A stretch of DNA of 64,000 nucleotides from Betaproteobacteria bacterium SCGC AG-212-J23 (GCA_001644455.1 LSTF01000001.1:21099-85098), one strand, 5' to 3'; shown: positions 24,988-34,494, numbered from the stretch's first letter. Translations and numbers: made by a program. Notes: generated from the letters alone by a model not told the origin.

Positions 24988-26271
24988 ATGACTTTCATTC
25001 GACCGTTGGCCGCCATGGCCGCGCTGGCGCTCGCCGTCGCCGCGCAGGCGCAGCAGAAGGAAATCAAGATCGGCTTCATCTACGACGTGAGCGGCCCGTT
25101 CGCGGGCGGGGGCTCCGAGCCGGCGCAGATCGGCACCAAGGCGATCGTCGACTACGTCAACGAGCACGGCGGCGTCGCCGGCTACAAGATCGTGCCGATC
25201 TTCGCCGACGCGCAGTCCAAGGTCGACGTGGCGATCAACGAGATGACCCGCCTCATCGACCAGGAGAAGGTCGACATCATCAGCGGCGTGTACTCGAGCG
25301 CGCAGTGCGTGCCGATGGTGCAGCAGGCCGACGCGCGCAAGAAGTTCACCTGGCTCAACGTCTGCGTCGCCACCGCGGTGTTCAAGGACAAGAAGCTGCA
25401 GTACGTGTTCCGCCCGCAGGCGCACTCCGACCAGTTCGGCGCCTGGTCGTGCGACTACATCACTCACTATGCCAAGTCGAAGTTCGGCACCGATCCCAAG
25501 AACCTGCGGGTGGCGATCATCCACGAGGACGGCCCGTACGGCGTCGGCGTCGCCGCGGGCAACGAGGCGCAGTGCAAGAAGGACGGCCTCAACATCGTGC
25601 TGAAGGAAGGCTACTCGGCGACCGCGCCGGACCTCTCCAGCCTGGTCACCAAGCTGAAGCGCGCGCGGCCCGACGTGCTGCTGCACACCGGGTACAACCC
25701 GGACATCACGCTTTTCCTGCGCCAGGCGAAGGAGCAGGGCCTGAAGTTCAAGGCGGTGATCGGCCATGGCGCCGGCCACAGCCAGTTCGACAAGCTCTCG
25801 CAGACCTTCGGCAAGGACGTGAACTACTTCCACACCATCGACCCGGCGGCGGCGCAGCTGCTCGACCCGAAGACGCTCAAGCCCGGCGTATGGGCGATGA
25901 CGCAGGAGATGGTGAAGCGCTACCAGGCGGTGAAGGGCCCGGGCGAGCTGCCGCCGCACGTGTCGATGGGCTTCAACAACACCTGGATCCTGCTGAACGA
26001 CGTGCTGCCGCGCGCGATCAAGAAGTACGGCGGCTTCGACTCCGAGTCGCTGCGCAAGGCCGCGCTCGAGACCGACATCCCGGTGGGCGGCACGATGCAG
26101 GGCTACGGCGTCAAGTTCTACCCGCCCGGGCATCCGCTCGCCGGGCAGAACGAGCGCGCCTTCCCGGTGGTGATGCAGTTCGTCGACGGCAAGGCGCGCA
26201 TCGTCTGGCCGATGGCGATCGCCTCCGAGCCGGTGCTGCCCTTCCCGAAGGGCCACGCCTACGCCCCATAG
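24988..26271 (+). CDS. LivK-like periplasmic binding protein of an ABC transporter
   Basis: 427 residues with a signal peptide (cleavage near AQA-QQ). KIGFIYDVSGPFAGGGS and VDIISGVYSSAQCVPMV are typical of Peripla_BP_6 receptors for branched-chain amino acids, amides or aromatic acids. A ribosome site GAGGAGG precedes ATG 24988, and TAGACT at 24963-24968 may be its -10. It is the first gene of a complete five-gene transporter operon. The unusual length and the HGAGHSQFDK segment point to a ligand other than leucine. Confidence 0.88.
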   Translation: MTFIRPLAAMAALALAVAAQAQQKEIKIGFIYDVSGPFAGGGSEPAQIGTKAIVDYVNEHGGVAGYKIVPIFADAQSKVDVAINEMTRLIDQEKVDIISGVYSSAQCVPMVQQADARKKFTWLNVCVATAVFKDKKLQYVFRPQAHSDQFGAWSCDYITHYAKSKFGTDPKNLRVAIIHEDGPYGVGVAAGNEAQCKKDGLNIVLKEGYSATAPDLSSLVTKLKRARPDVLLHTGYNPDITLFLRQAKEQGLKFKAVIGHGAGHSQFDKLSQTFGKDVNYFHTIDPAAAQLLDPKTLKPGVWAMTQEMVKRYQAVKGPGELPPHVSMGFNNTWILLNDVLPRAIKKYGGFDSESLRKAALETDIPVGGTMQGYGVKFYPPGHPLAGQNERAFPVVMQFVDGKARIVWPMAIASEPVLPFPKGHAYAP

Positions 26272-26994
26272 GTGTTCCTACAAGTCTCAAAACTCACCAA
26301 GAGATTTGGCGGGTTTACTGCGGTAAGCGACGTTTCGTTCGAGGTGGCCGAGGGCGAGATCCTCGGCCTCATCGGCCCGAACGGCTCGGGGAAGAGCACC
26401 ACCTTCAACCTCATCGCCGGCGCGCTGAAGCCCGACGCGGGCTCGGTGCGCTTTCGCGGCGACGAGGTCGGCGGGCTGCCGGCGTACCGCGTCGCGCACG
26501 CCGGCATCGGCCGCACCTACCAGATCCCGCGGCCGTTCAAGAAGCTCTCGCTCCTCGAGAACGTCGCGCTCGCCGCGTTCTACGGCGCGAACTCCCGCCT
26601 TTCCCGTGAGAAGGCATTCGAGCTCGCGAAGGATTCCCTGAAACTAGTTGGGTTACAGGAAACGAAAGTGGAAGGCTTGGGCGCGTCGGCGCTGAAGAAG
26701 CTCGAGCTCGCCCGCGCGCTCGCCACGCAGCCCAAGCTGCTGCTCGCCGACGAGTCGCTCGGCGGCCTCGACCACGCGGAGATGGACGGCGCGGCCGACA
26801 TGCTGGCGCGGATCCGCGCCGAGCGCGGCGTCACCATCGTCTGGGTCGAGCACATCATGGGCGTGCTGATGCGCGTCGTCGATCGCTGCGTGGTGCTCGA
26901 CCACGGCGTGGTGATCGCCCAGGGCAAGCCGGCCGACGTCGCGAAGGACGCGAAGGTCATCGAGGTGTACCTGGGGACCGATGCTTTCGCTTAG
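26272..26994 (+). CDS. livG: ABC transporter ATP-binding protein LivG
   Basis: 240 residues from GTG 26272, directly after the receptor stop. Walker A GPNGSGKST (35-43), a Q-loop at RTYQIPRPF and Walker B LLLADESLGGL are intact. The signature motif is degenerate (GLGASALKKLELARAL in place of LSGGQ), as in some LivG paralogues. The C-terminal VIEVYLGTDAFA tail is typical. It energises the LivHM channel and overlaps livF by 14 bases. Confidence 0.9.
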   Translation: MFLQVSKLTKRFGGFTAVSDVSFEVAEGEILGLIGPNGSGKSTTFNLIAGALKPDAGSVRFRGDEVGGLPAYRVAHAGIGRTYQIPRPFKKLSLLENVALAAFYGANSRLSREKAFELAKDSLKLVGLQETKVEGLGASALKKLELARALATQPKLLLADESLGGLDHAEMDGAADMLARIRAERGVTIVWVEHIMGVLMRVVDRCVVLDHGVVIAQGKPADVAKDAKVIEVYLGTDAFA

Positions 26995-27679
26995 CGACAT
27001 TTCCGCCGCGTACGGCGGCTTCCAGGCGCTGTTCGGCGTCAGCCTCGAGGTGCGCGCCGGCGAATCGGTGGCGGTGATCGGCCCCAACGGTGCGGGCAAG
27101 ACGACGCTGCTCCGCCTGATTTCCAAGCTGATCGAACCCACGCAGGGAACGATCTCATTTCAAGACAATTCCCTTGTGCATGTCCCTCCTCATCAGGTGG
27201 TGGGACGCGGCATTGCCCACGTGCCGGAGAACCGGCGGCTCTTCCCGCGCCTCACCGTCGAAGAGAACCTGCGCATGGGGGCATTCACCGCGCGCGAAAA
27301 ATACCAGGAACGACTTTCGCTGGTTTATGAATTGTTTCCCCGCATGAAAGAACGTCGCGCCCAGCCCGCGGGCACGCTCTCGGGCGGGGAGCAGCAGATG
27401 TGCGCCATCGGCCGCGCGCTCATGTCGGGGCCGAAGCTGCTCCTGCTCGACGAGCCCTCGGCCGGGCTCGCGCCGGTGGTGGTGCAGTCGATCTTCGAGC
27501 TGGTGAGGAAGATCTGCCGCGAGGGCTACACGGTGCTGATCGTCGAGCAGAACATCCGCCAGGTGCTGAAGGTCGTCGAGCGCGCGTACCTGCTCGAGGC
27601 GGGGAAGATCAAGATGCAGGGACCGTCGCAGGACTTCCTCCGGTCCGAAGAAATTCGCAAGGCCTACCTGGGGCTCTGA
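26981..27679 (+). CDS. livF: ABC transporter ATP-binding protein LivF
   Basis: 232 residues. Walker A GPNGAGKTT, perfect signature LSGGEQQM, Walker B LLLLDEPSAGLAP and the C-terminal RKAYLGL all fit LivF. With its canonical signature it complements LivG, whose signature is degenerate, so the pair may have one main catalytic site. The start lies inside livG and the stop overlaps livH (TGATG). Confidence 0.92.
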   Translation: MLSLSDISAAYGGFQALFGVSLEVRAGESVAVIGPNGAGKTTLLRLISKLIEPTQGTISFQDNSLVHVPPHQVVGRGIAHVPENRRLFPRLTVEENLRMGAFTAREKYQERLSLVYELFPRMKERRAQPAGTLSGGEQQMCAIGRALMSGPKLLLLDEPSAGLAPVVVQSIFELVRKICREGYTVLIVEQNIRQVLKVVERAYLLEAGKIKMQGPSQDFLRSEEIRKAYLGL

Positions 27680-28542
27680 TGGAAATCTTCGACATCTATC
27701 TCCTCGAAGCCGTCCTCAACGGGCTATTGCTCGGCGGGCTGCTCGCGCTGCTCTCGCTCGGCCTGAACCTGATCTTCGGCGTGATCGACGTGGTGTGGAT
27801 CTGCTACGCGGAATTGATCATGTGCGGCATGTACGCGGTCTACTACCTGCACGTGCAGTACCACTGGCCGCTCTACGCGGCGATGCCGGCGGCGATCGTC
27901 ATCGTGGCGATGCTCGGCGTGCTGCTGCACCAGCTGGTGATCAAGCCGGTGCTCGCCGCCGAGCCGATCAACCAGCTGCTCGTCACCGGCGGCGTGCTCT
28001 TCTTCCTGCAGGCGGCGGCGACGCTCGCCTTCGGCATCGACTTCAAGAACCTCGGCGTGAGCCTGCCGGCGGTGCGCATCGGCGAGATGTCGTTCTCCGC
28101 GGCGCGCCTGATCGCGTTCGGCGCGGCAGTCTTGGGAGTCCTCGGTTTATTTGTTTTTTTAAGAAAAACTTATTTAGGTACGGCGATCCGCGCAATCAGT
28201 CAGGACCGGGCGATCATGCCGCTGATGGGCGTGAGCCCGGGGCGCATCTACACGCTCACCTCCGCGCTCGGCGGCGCGCTCGCCGGCCTCGGCTCCTGCC
28301 TGCTGGTGCTGCAGTACGACGTGCACCCGGCGATCGGCCTGTCCTTCGGCCCGATCACCTTCCTCATCTGCGTGATGGGCGGCCTGGGGAGCATGGCGGG
28401 CGGCCTGATCGCGGCGTTCGTCTTCGCCCAGTTCATCTCGGTCGGCGGCTTCTTCTTCGCCGTCGAGTGGGGCTACGTCATCGCCTTCGCCTTCTTCATC
28501 GGGATGATGTTTGTGAGACCCCAGGGCTTGTTTCGAAGATGA
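27679..28542 (+). CDS. livH: ABC transporter permease LivH
   Basis: 287 residues, about eight membrane segments. NGLLLGGLLALLSLGLNLIFGV opens the family fold, and GTAIRAISQDRAIMPLMGV is the cytoplasmic loop that contacts the ATPases. The start ATG 27679 shares a base with the livF stop. A strongly AT-rich stretch near 28140-28180 encodes a normal helix and keeps the frame. Confidence 0.92.
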   Translation: MEIFDIYLLEAVLNGLLLGGLLALLSLGLNLIFGVIDVVWICYAELIMCGMYAVYYLHVQYHWPLYAAMPAAIVIVAMLGVLLHQLVIKPVLAAEPINQLLVTGGVLFFLQAAATLAFGIDFKNLGVSLPAVRIGEMSFSAARLIAFGAAVLGVLGLFVFLRKTYLGTAIRAISQDRAIMPLMGVSPGRIYTLTSALGGALAGLGSCLLVLQYDVHPAIGLSFGPITFLICVMGGLGSMAGGLIAAFVFAQFISVGGFFFAVEWGYVIAFAFFIGMMFVRPQGLFRR

Positions 28543-28549
28543 GCAAGCG

Positions 28550-29467
28550 ATGATCGGCAACTACCCGCTGCACCTCATGATCCTGGTGCTGCTCTGGGGC
28601 TACATCTATACGGGCTGGTCGCTGATGGGGCGCCTGGGCATGGTGAGCTTCGGCCACGGCGCGTTCATGGGCATCGGCGCGTACACGGTGGTGATGCTGT
28701 GGAACCACTTCGGCCTCTCGCCGTGGCTCGGCGCGCCGGCCGCGCTGGCGCTGACCGCGGCGGTCGCGCTGGTCATCGCCTACCCGTGCTTTCGCTTCAA
28801 GATCGTCGGCCACTACTTCGCGCTGGTGACGCTCGCGCTCTCGGAAGTGACGCGGCTGGTGATCACCGCGATGCGCGATGTGACCGGCGGCTCGCTCGGC
28901 GCGACACCGAACGGCGCGCTCACCGAAGGCCGGAGCGTGGCGATCGGCGCGCTGCAGTTCTCCGACAAGTGGGTCTGGCTCGCCATCATCTTCGCTTTTT
29001 GGTTGCTGGGCCTGTGGGTGTGGCGCCTCGTCGACCGCGGCATGGGACGGCTCGCGCTGCAGGCGATCAGCGAGGACGAGGAGGCGGCGGCCTCGATCGG
29101 CATCCACGTCACGCGCGCCAAGCTGCAGGTGACGCTCGTCTCGGCGCTCATGACCTGCACCGGCGGCATCCTCTACGCGCAGTACCAGCTCTACGTGAAC
29201 CCGGACACCGTCTCGGGCATCGCCATCAGCCTGCAGATGGTGTTCGGCGTCATCGCCGGCGGCATGTTCGTCATGCTCGGGCCGACGGTCGGCGCCGCGT
29301 TCACGCTGCTGCTCGCCGAGGGCCTGCGGCTCGCCTTCGGCAACAAGTACCCGGCGCTCGACACCACGATCTACGGCGCGATGCTGGTCCTGTTCATCAT
29401 CTTCATGCCCAAGGGGATCCTGGGCGCGCTGCTTGATCTAGTGCGCCGCCCGCGGCGCGCTTCCTAG
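28550..29467 (+). CDS. livM: ABC transporter permease LivM
   Basis: 305 residues with about eight to ten membrane segments. GRLGMVSFGHGAFMGIGAY and ALQAISEDEEAAASIGI are LivM hallmarks. It closes the livKGFHM operon. Its 3' end overlaps the convergent exported hydrolase by 30 bases. Confidence 0.92.
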   Translation: MIGNYPLHLMILVLLWGYIYTGWSLMGRLGMVSFGHGAFMGIGAYTVVMLWNHFGLSPWLGAPAALALTAAVALVIAYPCFRFKIVGHYFALVTLALSEVTRLVITAMRDVTGGSLGATPNGALTEGRSVAIGALQFSDKWVWLAIIFAFWLLGLWVWRLVDRGMGRLALQAISEDEEAAASIGIHVTRAKLQVTLVSALMTCTGGILYAQYQLYVNPDTVSGIAISLQMVFGVIAGGMFVMLGPTVGAAFTLLLAEGLRLAFGNKYPALDTTIYGAMLVLFIIFMPKGILGALLDLVRRPRRAS

Positions 29468-30451
29468 CAGCTCTTCCAGCTCTTTCTTCCACCACTTGGC
29501 GCTGCCGGTCGTGCCGTGCCCTGCGGTGTCGGGGCTACCCGGAATCAGCAGCACGCGGCCGTTCTTCACCCGCTTGATCTCGCGATCGAGCACGCCCGTC
29601 TCGGGCGGGTTGCGCTCGTCGTCGGCGGAGTTGATCGCGAGCAGCGTCGCGGTGATCTTCTCGAGGCCGGGCGAAGGGTTGTAGTCGCGCGACGAATCCC
29701 ACTGGTAGAGGGTGTCGTCTGGGTCGGCGGTGAAGGGCGCCTTGAGGCGCGCATCGAGGAGCGCGTCGGCCTTCTCGCGCGTCGGCGCGGCCTTGTAGAG
29801 CGCCTGGCTGCCGCCGCTGGTCGCGAAGCCGAAGAACACCGACGCGAACTGGGCGTTCTTCGGGTCGCGGCGGATCGAGTCGATGATCAGGCGCCGCAGG
29901 ATCCAGTTGCGGCTCGCCATCTCGGTCGGCAGCGAGGCCATCGGCACGGCGATGTCCATGAAGCCGGGGTGCTTCTCCGCCCAGATCCAGGTCTGCATGC
30001 CGCCCATCGAGTTGCCGATGACGAGGCGCGCGTGGTGCACCTTCAGCCCCTCGGTCGCGAGGCGGTGCGCGGCGTCGACCATGTCGTCGTAGTTGTAGCG
30101 CGGGAACTTCGCGTGCATCCCGTCGGAAGGCTTGCTCGACTGGCCGTGGCCGAGCGAGTCGGGGAGGATGATGAAGTAGCGCTTCGCGTCGAGCGGCTGG
30201 CCGGGGCCGAACAGCTCGCCCGCAAACGCGGGCGTGAGCATGCTCGCGCCGGAGCCGGTCGTGCCGTGCAGCACCAGCACCGGCTCGCCGGTCGGCGCGC
30301 CCAGCGTGCGGTAGTGCATGCGCAGCTCGGGCAGCGTCTCGCCGGTGTGGAATTTGAAATCGCGCGCGACCCAGCTCCCTTCCTGCGGCGCCGGGTAATC
30401 GGCGTGGGCGGAAAAGGCGATCACCAACAGAAACAGTTTCAAGAGCTTCAT
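29438..30451 (-). CDS. Exported alpha/beta-hydrolase, homoserine-acetyltransferase-like
   Basis: 337 residues from ATG 30451 after a strong GGAGGAGAC ribosome site. A signal peptide (cleavage near AHA-DY) precedes a MetX-like hydrolase: LVLHGTTGSG, nucleophile VIGNSMGGMQTW, and a late DDERNPPE / GSPDTAGHGT pair for Asp and His. Export and the lack of methionine genes argue against a biosynthetic role, so it is probably a periplasmic esterase. It is divergent from the Bug receptor at 30485, 33 bases away. Confidence 0.82.
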   Translation of the reverse strand: MKLLKLFLLVIAFSAHADYPAPQEGSWVARDFKFHTGETLPELRMHYRTLGAPTGEPVLVLHGTTGSGASMLTPAFAGELFGPGQPLDAKRYFIILPDSLGHGQSSKPSDGMHAKFPRYNYDDMVDAAHRLATEGLKVHHARLVIGNSMGGMQTWIWAEKHPGFMDIAVPMASLPTEMASRNWILRRLIIDSIRRDPKNAQFASVFFGFATSGGSQALYKAAPTREKADALLDARLKAPFTADPDDTLYQWDSSRDYNPSPGLEKITATLLAINSADDERNPPETGVLDREIKRVKNGRVLLIPGSPDTAGHGTTGSAKWWKKELEELLGSAPRAAH

Positions 30452-30472
30452 GTCTCCTCCTTGCGGGAATCC

Positions 30473-30478
30473 TACAAT
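30473..30478 (+). promoter_or_regulatory. -10-like hexamer TACAAT
   Basis: Ends six bases before ATG 30485, so the transcript would begin at the start codon. There is no ribosome site before that ATG, which fits a leaderless message. Confidence 0.45.
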
Positions 30479-30484
30479 GGTCCC

Positions 30485-31432
30485 ATGCGGATATTGGCGG
30501 CGGTCCTGCTTTTTGCGTTCGGCGCGGCGCACGCTGCCTGGCCGGAAAAGCCGATCCGCTTCGTCGTTCCCTCGGCGCCGGGCGGCTCGCCCGACGTCCT
30601 GATGCGCATCCTCGCGCAGCAACTCTCGGTGCAGTTGGGCGTTCCCTTCGTCATCGACAACAAGCCGGGCGCGTCGTACGTGCCGGGGACCATGGACATC
30701 GTCCGCGCGCCGCCCGACGGCTACACGCTCGGCTACGGCAACATTGTCTCGCTCGCCATCAACTACTCGCTGCTGCAGAAGGTGCCGTACCTCGTCGAGC
30801 GCGACCTGACGCTGGTCTCGAACTGCGTGAACGTCTTCAACATGCTCGCGGTGAGCAACGACCTGCCGGTGCGCACGGTGCCGGAGCTGATCGAGTACGC
30901 GAGGAAGAATCCGGGCAAGCTCACCAACGGCTCGTCGGGCAACGGCACCACCGGGCACCTCGGCGGAGAGCTCTTCAAGATGATGACCGGCATTTCCATG
31001 GTGCACGCGCCGTACAAGGGCAGCCCGCAGGCGATCAACGACCTGATGGCCGGGCGAATCCAGGTGATGTTCGACAACGTGCCCTCGATCGGGCCGCATG
31101 TGAAGGCTGGCAAGGTGCGCGGCCTCGGCGTCTCCTCGCTCGTGCGCGCGGCGCAGTTCCCGCAGATTCCGGCGATCGCCGAGAGCGTGCCGGGCTACCA
31201 GACCAACGCCTGGGGCGGCGTCATCGGCCCCGCCGGGCTGCCGCCCGAAATCGTCAAGAGGCTTTCCCTGGAAATCAGGAAAGCATTGGCGGCGCCCGAA
31301 GTCGCGGAGCGCTATCGCGTCCTCGACACCGAGCCCGACGGCAGCGGCCCCGAGGCGTTCGCCGAGCTGGTGCGCAGGGAAACCCGCAAGTGGGGAGACG
31401 TGGTCTCCCGTTCCGGCGCGAAGGTGGACTGA
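30485..31432 (+). CDS. Bug-family (TctC-like) periplasmic receptor
   Basis: 315 residues, signal peptide ending near AHA-AW. WPEKPIRFVVPSAPGGSPD, FVIDNKPGAS, VHAPYKGSPQAINDLMAG and GVIGPAGLPPE are family landmarks. The stop shares a base with the ATG of the D-aminoacylase-like gene (TGATG), so the receptor may bind that enzyme's substrate or product, such as an N-acylated amino acid. A perfect 7-bp inverted repeat (GCTTTCC / GGAAAGC) lies within it at 31261-31284. Confidence 0.88.
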   Translation: MRILAAVLLFAFGAAHAAWPEKPIRFVVPSAPGGSPDVLMRILAQQLSVQLGVPFVIDNKPGASYVPGTMDIVRAPPDGYTLGYGNIVSLAINYSLLQKVPYLVERDLTLVSNCVNVFNMLAVSNDLPVRTVPELIEYARKNPGKLTNGSSGNGTTGHLGGELFKMMTGISMVHAPYKGSPQAINDLMAGRIQVMFDNVPSIGPHVKAGKVRGLGVSSLVRAAQFPQIPAIAESVPGYQTNAWGGVIGPAGLPPEIVKRLSLEIRKALAAPEVAERYRVLDTEPDGSGPEAFAELVRRETRKWGDVVSRSGAKVD

Positions 31433-32859
31433 TGGACCTGGTGATTCGCAACGCGACCGTCATCGACGGTACCCGCGCTCCCCGCTTTCAGGCCGATATC
31501 GGCATCGCTGGCGGGCGGATCGCAGCGATTGGAAAAGCACCGAAGGGCAATAAGGAGATCGATGGCGGAGGAAAGATCCTGGCGCCGGGATTCATCGACG
31601 CGCACACCCACGACGACCGCCTGATGCTTTCCGCCCCGGAGATGGCGCCCAAGGTGAGCCAGGGCGTGACCACGGTGGTCGCCGGCAACTGCGGCATTTC
31701 GCTCGCTCCCGCGCCGAAGGGCATGCGAGCACCGGTGACGCCGCCGATCGACCTCATGGACGACGAAGGGAAATGGTTTCGCTTCAAGGAATTCAAGGAT
31801 TACGTAAAGACCCTGAGAGAAAATCCGCCTGCAACCAACTGTGCTCTGCTCGTCGGCCACACGATGCTGCGCGTGCAGACGATGGATGATGTCGAAAGAG
31901 CCGCTTCAGAAAAAGAGATTTCTTCCATGCAACGCCTGGTGGAGGAAGCCCTTGAAGCCGGCGCGATCGGCGTCTCGACCGGCCTCTACTACGAGCCCGC
32001 CAGCGCCGCGCCGACCGAGGAAGTGATCGAGGTCTGCCGCCCGCTCTCGAGGCGCAACGCGCTCTACTGCACGCACATGCGCGACGAGGGCGACCGCATC
32101 GTCGACTCGCTGGAGGAAACCTTCCGCATCGGCCGCGAGCTCGGCGTGCCGGTGGTGATCTCGCACCACAAGCTCGCCGGCACGCCCAACCACGGCCGCT
32201 CCGCCGAGACGCTGCCGCTCATCGAGAAGGCGATGCGCTCGCAGAAGATCGGCCTCGACTGCTACCCCTACTGCGCGTCCTCGACGATCCTTTCCTTTGG
32301 CCGGACCCAGGTGGCTTCGAAGACGCTGGTGACCTGGTCGAAGCCGCACCCCGAATTCCAGGGGATGGATCTGCGCGACATTGCTACGAAAATGAGACGT
32401 TCGATCGAAGAGACCGTAGGGCAGCTGGTCCCCGCGGGGGCAATCTATTTCTCGATGGACGAGAAAGACGTGCAGCGCATCCTCGCCTTCGAGCACACCA
32501 TGATCGGCTCCGACGGCCTGCCGCACGACGCGGCGCCGCACCCGCGGCTGTGGGGGACCTTTCCGCGCGTGCTCGGGCACTATGCAAATGGCCTGAACCT
32601 GTTTCCGCTCGAGACGGCGGTCTACAAGATGACCGGCCTCACGGCGAAGACCTTCGGCCTCGCGGATCGCGGCGTGTTGAAGGAGGGCTATGCCGCCGAC
32701 ATCGTGCTCTTTGATGAAGGCATCCACGAGAGCGCGACCTTCGAGAAGCCCATCCAGGCGGCGAAAGGCATCGACACCGTGATCGTCAACGGCCAGGCGG
32801 TGTGGCGCGGCGGCAAGCCGACCGGCGCGCGGCCGGGGAAGGTCCTGAGACGGGAATAG
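31432..32859 (+). CDS. D-aminoacylase / N-acyl-D-amino-acid deacylase family amidohydrolase
   Basis: 475 residues, cytosolic. LVIRNATVIDGTRAPRFQADIGI opens the amidohydrolase fold, GFIDAHTHDD gives the first metal ligands, and VVAGNCGISLAP, YCTHMRDEGDRI and GSDGLPHD are typical of the D-aminoacylase subgroup. It would remove an acyl group from N-acyl-D-amino acids or related amides. It is translationally coupled to the Bug receptor. The precise acyl donor is unknown. Confidence 0.87.
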   Translation: MDLVIRNATVIDGTRAPRFQADIGIAGGRIAAIGKAPKGNKEIDGGGKILAPGFIDAHTHDDRLMLSAPEMAPKVSQGVTTVVAGNCGISLAPAPKGMRAPVTPPIDLMDDEGKWFRFKEFKDYVKTLRENPPATNCALLVGHTMLRVQTMDDVERAASEKEISSMQRLVEEALEAGAIGVSTGLYYEPASAAPTEEVIEVCRPLSRRNALYCTHMRDEGDRIVDSLEETFRIGRELGVPVVISHHKLAGTPNHGRSAETLPLIEKAMRSQKIGLDCYPYCASSTILSFGRTQVASKTLVTWSKPHPEFQGMDLRDIATKMRRSIEETVGQLVPAGAIYFSMDEKDVQRILAFEHTMIGSDGLPHDAAPHPRLWGTFPRVLGHYANGLNLFPLETAVYKMTGLTAKTFGLADRGVLKEGYAADIVLFDEGIHESATFEKPIQAAKGIDTVIVNGQAVWRGGKPTGARPGKVLRRE

Positions 32860-32909
32860 CAGGCGGTCCGTACTGTTAGTCAACGAACGTTCACCACGGA
32901 GGAGGTCCA

Positions 32910-33563
32910 GTGAAAATCACCATCATCACGGCAGCGTTGCTGCTGGCATTCGGAGCGCAGGCGCAGGACAAGAAGCCCGCAGGCAAGATGTCGTTCTTCG
33001 TCACCAGCGCCGGCAAGGGCAACGGCGCGGACCTGGGCGGCCTGGAAGGCGCCGACGCGCATTGCAACGCACTCGCCAAGGCCGCGGGCTCGAAACAGAG
33101 TAACTGGAAGGCCTACCTCAGCACCTCGCTGCCGGGCGGCGACGCCGGCGTCAATGCGCGCGATCGCATCGGCAAGGGCCCCTGGTACAACGCCAAGGGC
33201 GTCATGGTGGCGAAGAACGTCAACGACCTGCACTCGAGCAAGAACAACATCAACAAGCAGACCGCGCTCGACGAGAAGGGCAACCCGATCAAGGGCCGCG
33301 GCGACACGCCGAACGAGCACGACATCCTCACCGGCTCCGATCCGATGGGCATGTACTCCACCGCCGGCGGCGACACGACCTGCGGCAACTGGACGAAGAG
33401 CGGCGAGGGTTCGGCGATCGTCGGCCACCACGACCTGCAGGGCCTGAAGGACACGCGGCACATGAAGTCGTGGAATTCCTCGCACGGCTCGCGCGGCTGC
33501 AGCCAGGACAACCTGAAGGCCTCCGGCGGCGCGGGACTGCTTTACTGCTTCGCAGCGAAGTAG
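32910..33563 (+). CDS. Exported lectin/endostatin-like protein of unknown role
   Basis: 217 residues from GTG 32910 after GGAGGAGG. A signal peptide (cleavage near AQA-QD) is followed by MSFFVTSAGKGNGADLGGLEGADAHC, WKAYLST and a Cys-rich end (SRGCSQDN...LLYCFAAK). This is the pattern of a widespread family of periplasmic or secreted C-type-lectin/endostatin-like proteins annotated as hypothetical. Four cysteines could form disulfides. No partner gene is evident. Confidence 0.65.
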   Translation: MKITIITAALLLAFGAQAQDKKPAGKMSFFVTSAGKGNGADLGGLEGADAHCNALAKAAGSKQSNWKAYLSTSLPGGDAGVNARDRIGKGPWYNAKGVMVAKNVNDLHSSKNNINKQTALDEKGNPIKGRGDTPNEHDILTGSDPMGMYSTAGGDTTCGNWTKSGEGSAIVGHHDLQGLKDTRHMKSWNSSHGSRGCSQDNLKASGGAGLLYCFAAK

Positions 33564-33567
33564 CTTT

Positions 33568-33897
33568 TCATTTCTTCTTGAGGAGGTCCTGGAGCGCGGT
33601 GCCGGTCACCCGCTCCACGCGACCGTCGTTGGTGAGCTCGACTGCCTCGCCGGCGAAGAAGGTGTTGTCTTCGACGTCCACGGTCTGGAAGCCGCCGACG
33701 TCCATGCGGATCTGCAGGCGATAGAGATGCGGCTCCTTCTCCTTCTTCGTGCCCTGGTTCGGCACCACCGCGATCGAGTCGATCACGCCCGAGCCGGCGC
33801 GGAAATTCCCGGGCCGGACGATCTGGCTCTCGTTCTGCGCCGGGTCGGAGGTGTAGGTACATCCCGCGAGGACGAGAAGCAGCAAGGCGAGGCGCAT
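33568..33897 (-). CDS. Small outer-membrane-type lipoprotein
   Basis: 109 residues. The signal ends in a lipobox (VLAGC, Cys 12). The mature part, with FQTVDVEDNTFFAGEAVEL and NDGRVERVTG, resembles the C-terminal domain of SlyB-like glycine-zipper lipoproteins, but the glycine zipper itself is missing. Function unknown. It is convergent with the lectin-like gene, four bases apart. Confidence 0.68.
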   Translation of the reverse strand: MRLALLLLVLAGCTYTSDPAQNESQIVRPGNFRAGSGVIDSIAVVPNQGTKKEKEPHLYRLQIRMDVGGFQTVDVEDNTFFAGEAVELTNDGRVERVTGTALQDLLKKK

Positions 33898-34002
33898 CCC
33901 CTGATTCTGCCATTCTTGACCGGCGAATCTCCCTGATCCGGGCAGCGCAGTGCCTCGCTTCCCCAGTGCAATGGCGGAATCCTCTCCACGAAAGGAAACG
34001 CC

Positions 34003-34494
34003 ATGCTGAAGCAGTCACTGATCCTCGCCGCGCTCGTCGCCATGAGCGGCTGCGATCCTCGGTCTCCGACCAAGGAGGCGCCAAAGGTCTCCGCCCTGCC
34101 GCAACCGGACACCTTCCGCGCCGAAGTGCTGTTCGACTTCGAGCGTGCCGAGCTGGGCGGCGAGGGCCGCAAGCTGCTCGACGAGCTGGCGCGCGAGCTG
34201 GTCGCCTCGGACATCGAGCGGCTGACCGCCACGGCGCACACCGATCGCATCGGCGGTGCGGCGTACAACGAGGAGCTGGCGGCGCGCCGTGCCGAAGCGA
34301 TCCGCGACTACCTGGTCGGCAAGGGCGTGCCCGTGGACTTGCTGCAGGTCGAGGGCAAGGGCGCGCGCGAGCCGGTCACCGCCGGGCGCTGCGACGGCCT
34401 GGGTCCCGAGAACAAGCAGAACGCGAAGCTGATCGCCTGCCTGCGGCCCGATCGCCGCGCGGTGATCGAAGTCAGGCAGCGAGCGGCGCGCTGA
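34003..34494 (+). CDS. OmpA-family lipoprotein (peptidoglycan-binding)
   Basis: 163 residues. Lipobox AMSGC, then an OmpA C-terminal domain: VLFDFERAEL, TATAHTDRIGGAAYNEELAARRAEA and GKGAREPV. The Asp and Arg that bind diaminopimelate (HTDRIG, ARRAEA) are present. It would tether the outer membrane to the wall. A ribosome site AAAGGAAA precedes the ATG. The 3' end overlaps the histidine kinase gene by 23 bases. Confidence 0.88.
   Translation: MLKQSLILAALVAMSGCDPRSPTKEAPKVSALPQPDTFRAEVLFDFERAELGGEGRKLLDELARELVASDIERLTATAHTDRIGGAAYNEELAARRAEAIRDYLVGKGVPVDLLQVEGKGAREPVTAGRCDGLGPENKQNAKLIACLRPDRRAVIEVRQRAAR

Noticed and set aside
26272-26994. livG as a degenerate or inactive gene because the LSGGQ motif is altered
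   Set aside because: Walker A, Walker B and the Q-loop are intact and this signature variant occurs in other LivG proteins.
28140-28180. AT-rich stretch in livH as an insertion scar
   Set aside because: The frame is intact and it encodes the expected membrane helix and loop; no target duplication is seen.
29443-29458. GCGCCGC/GCGGCGC palindrome as a terminator
   Set aside because: It lies within both overlapping genes, leaves almost no loop and has no U-tract.
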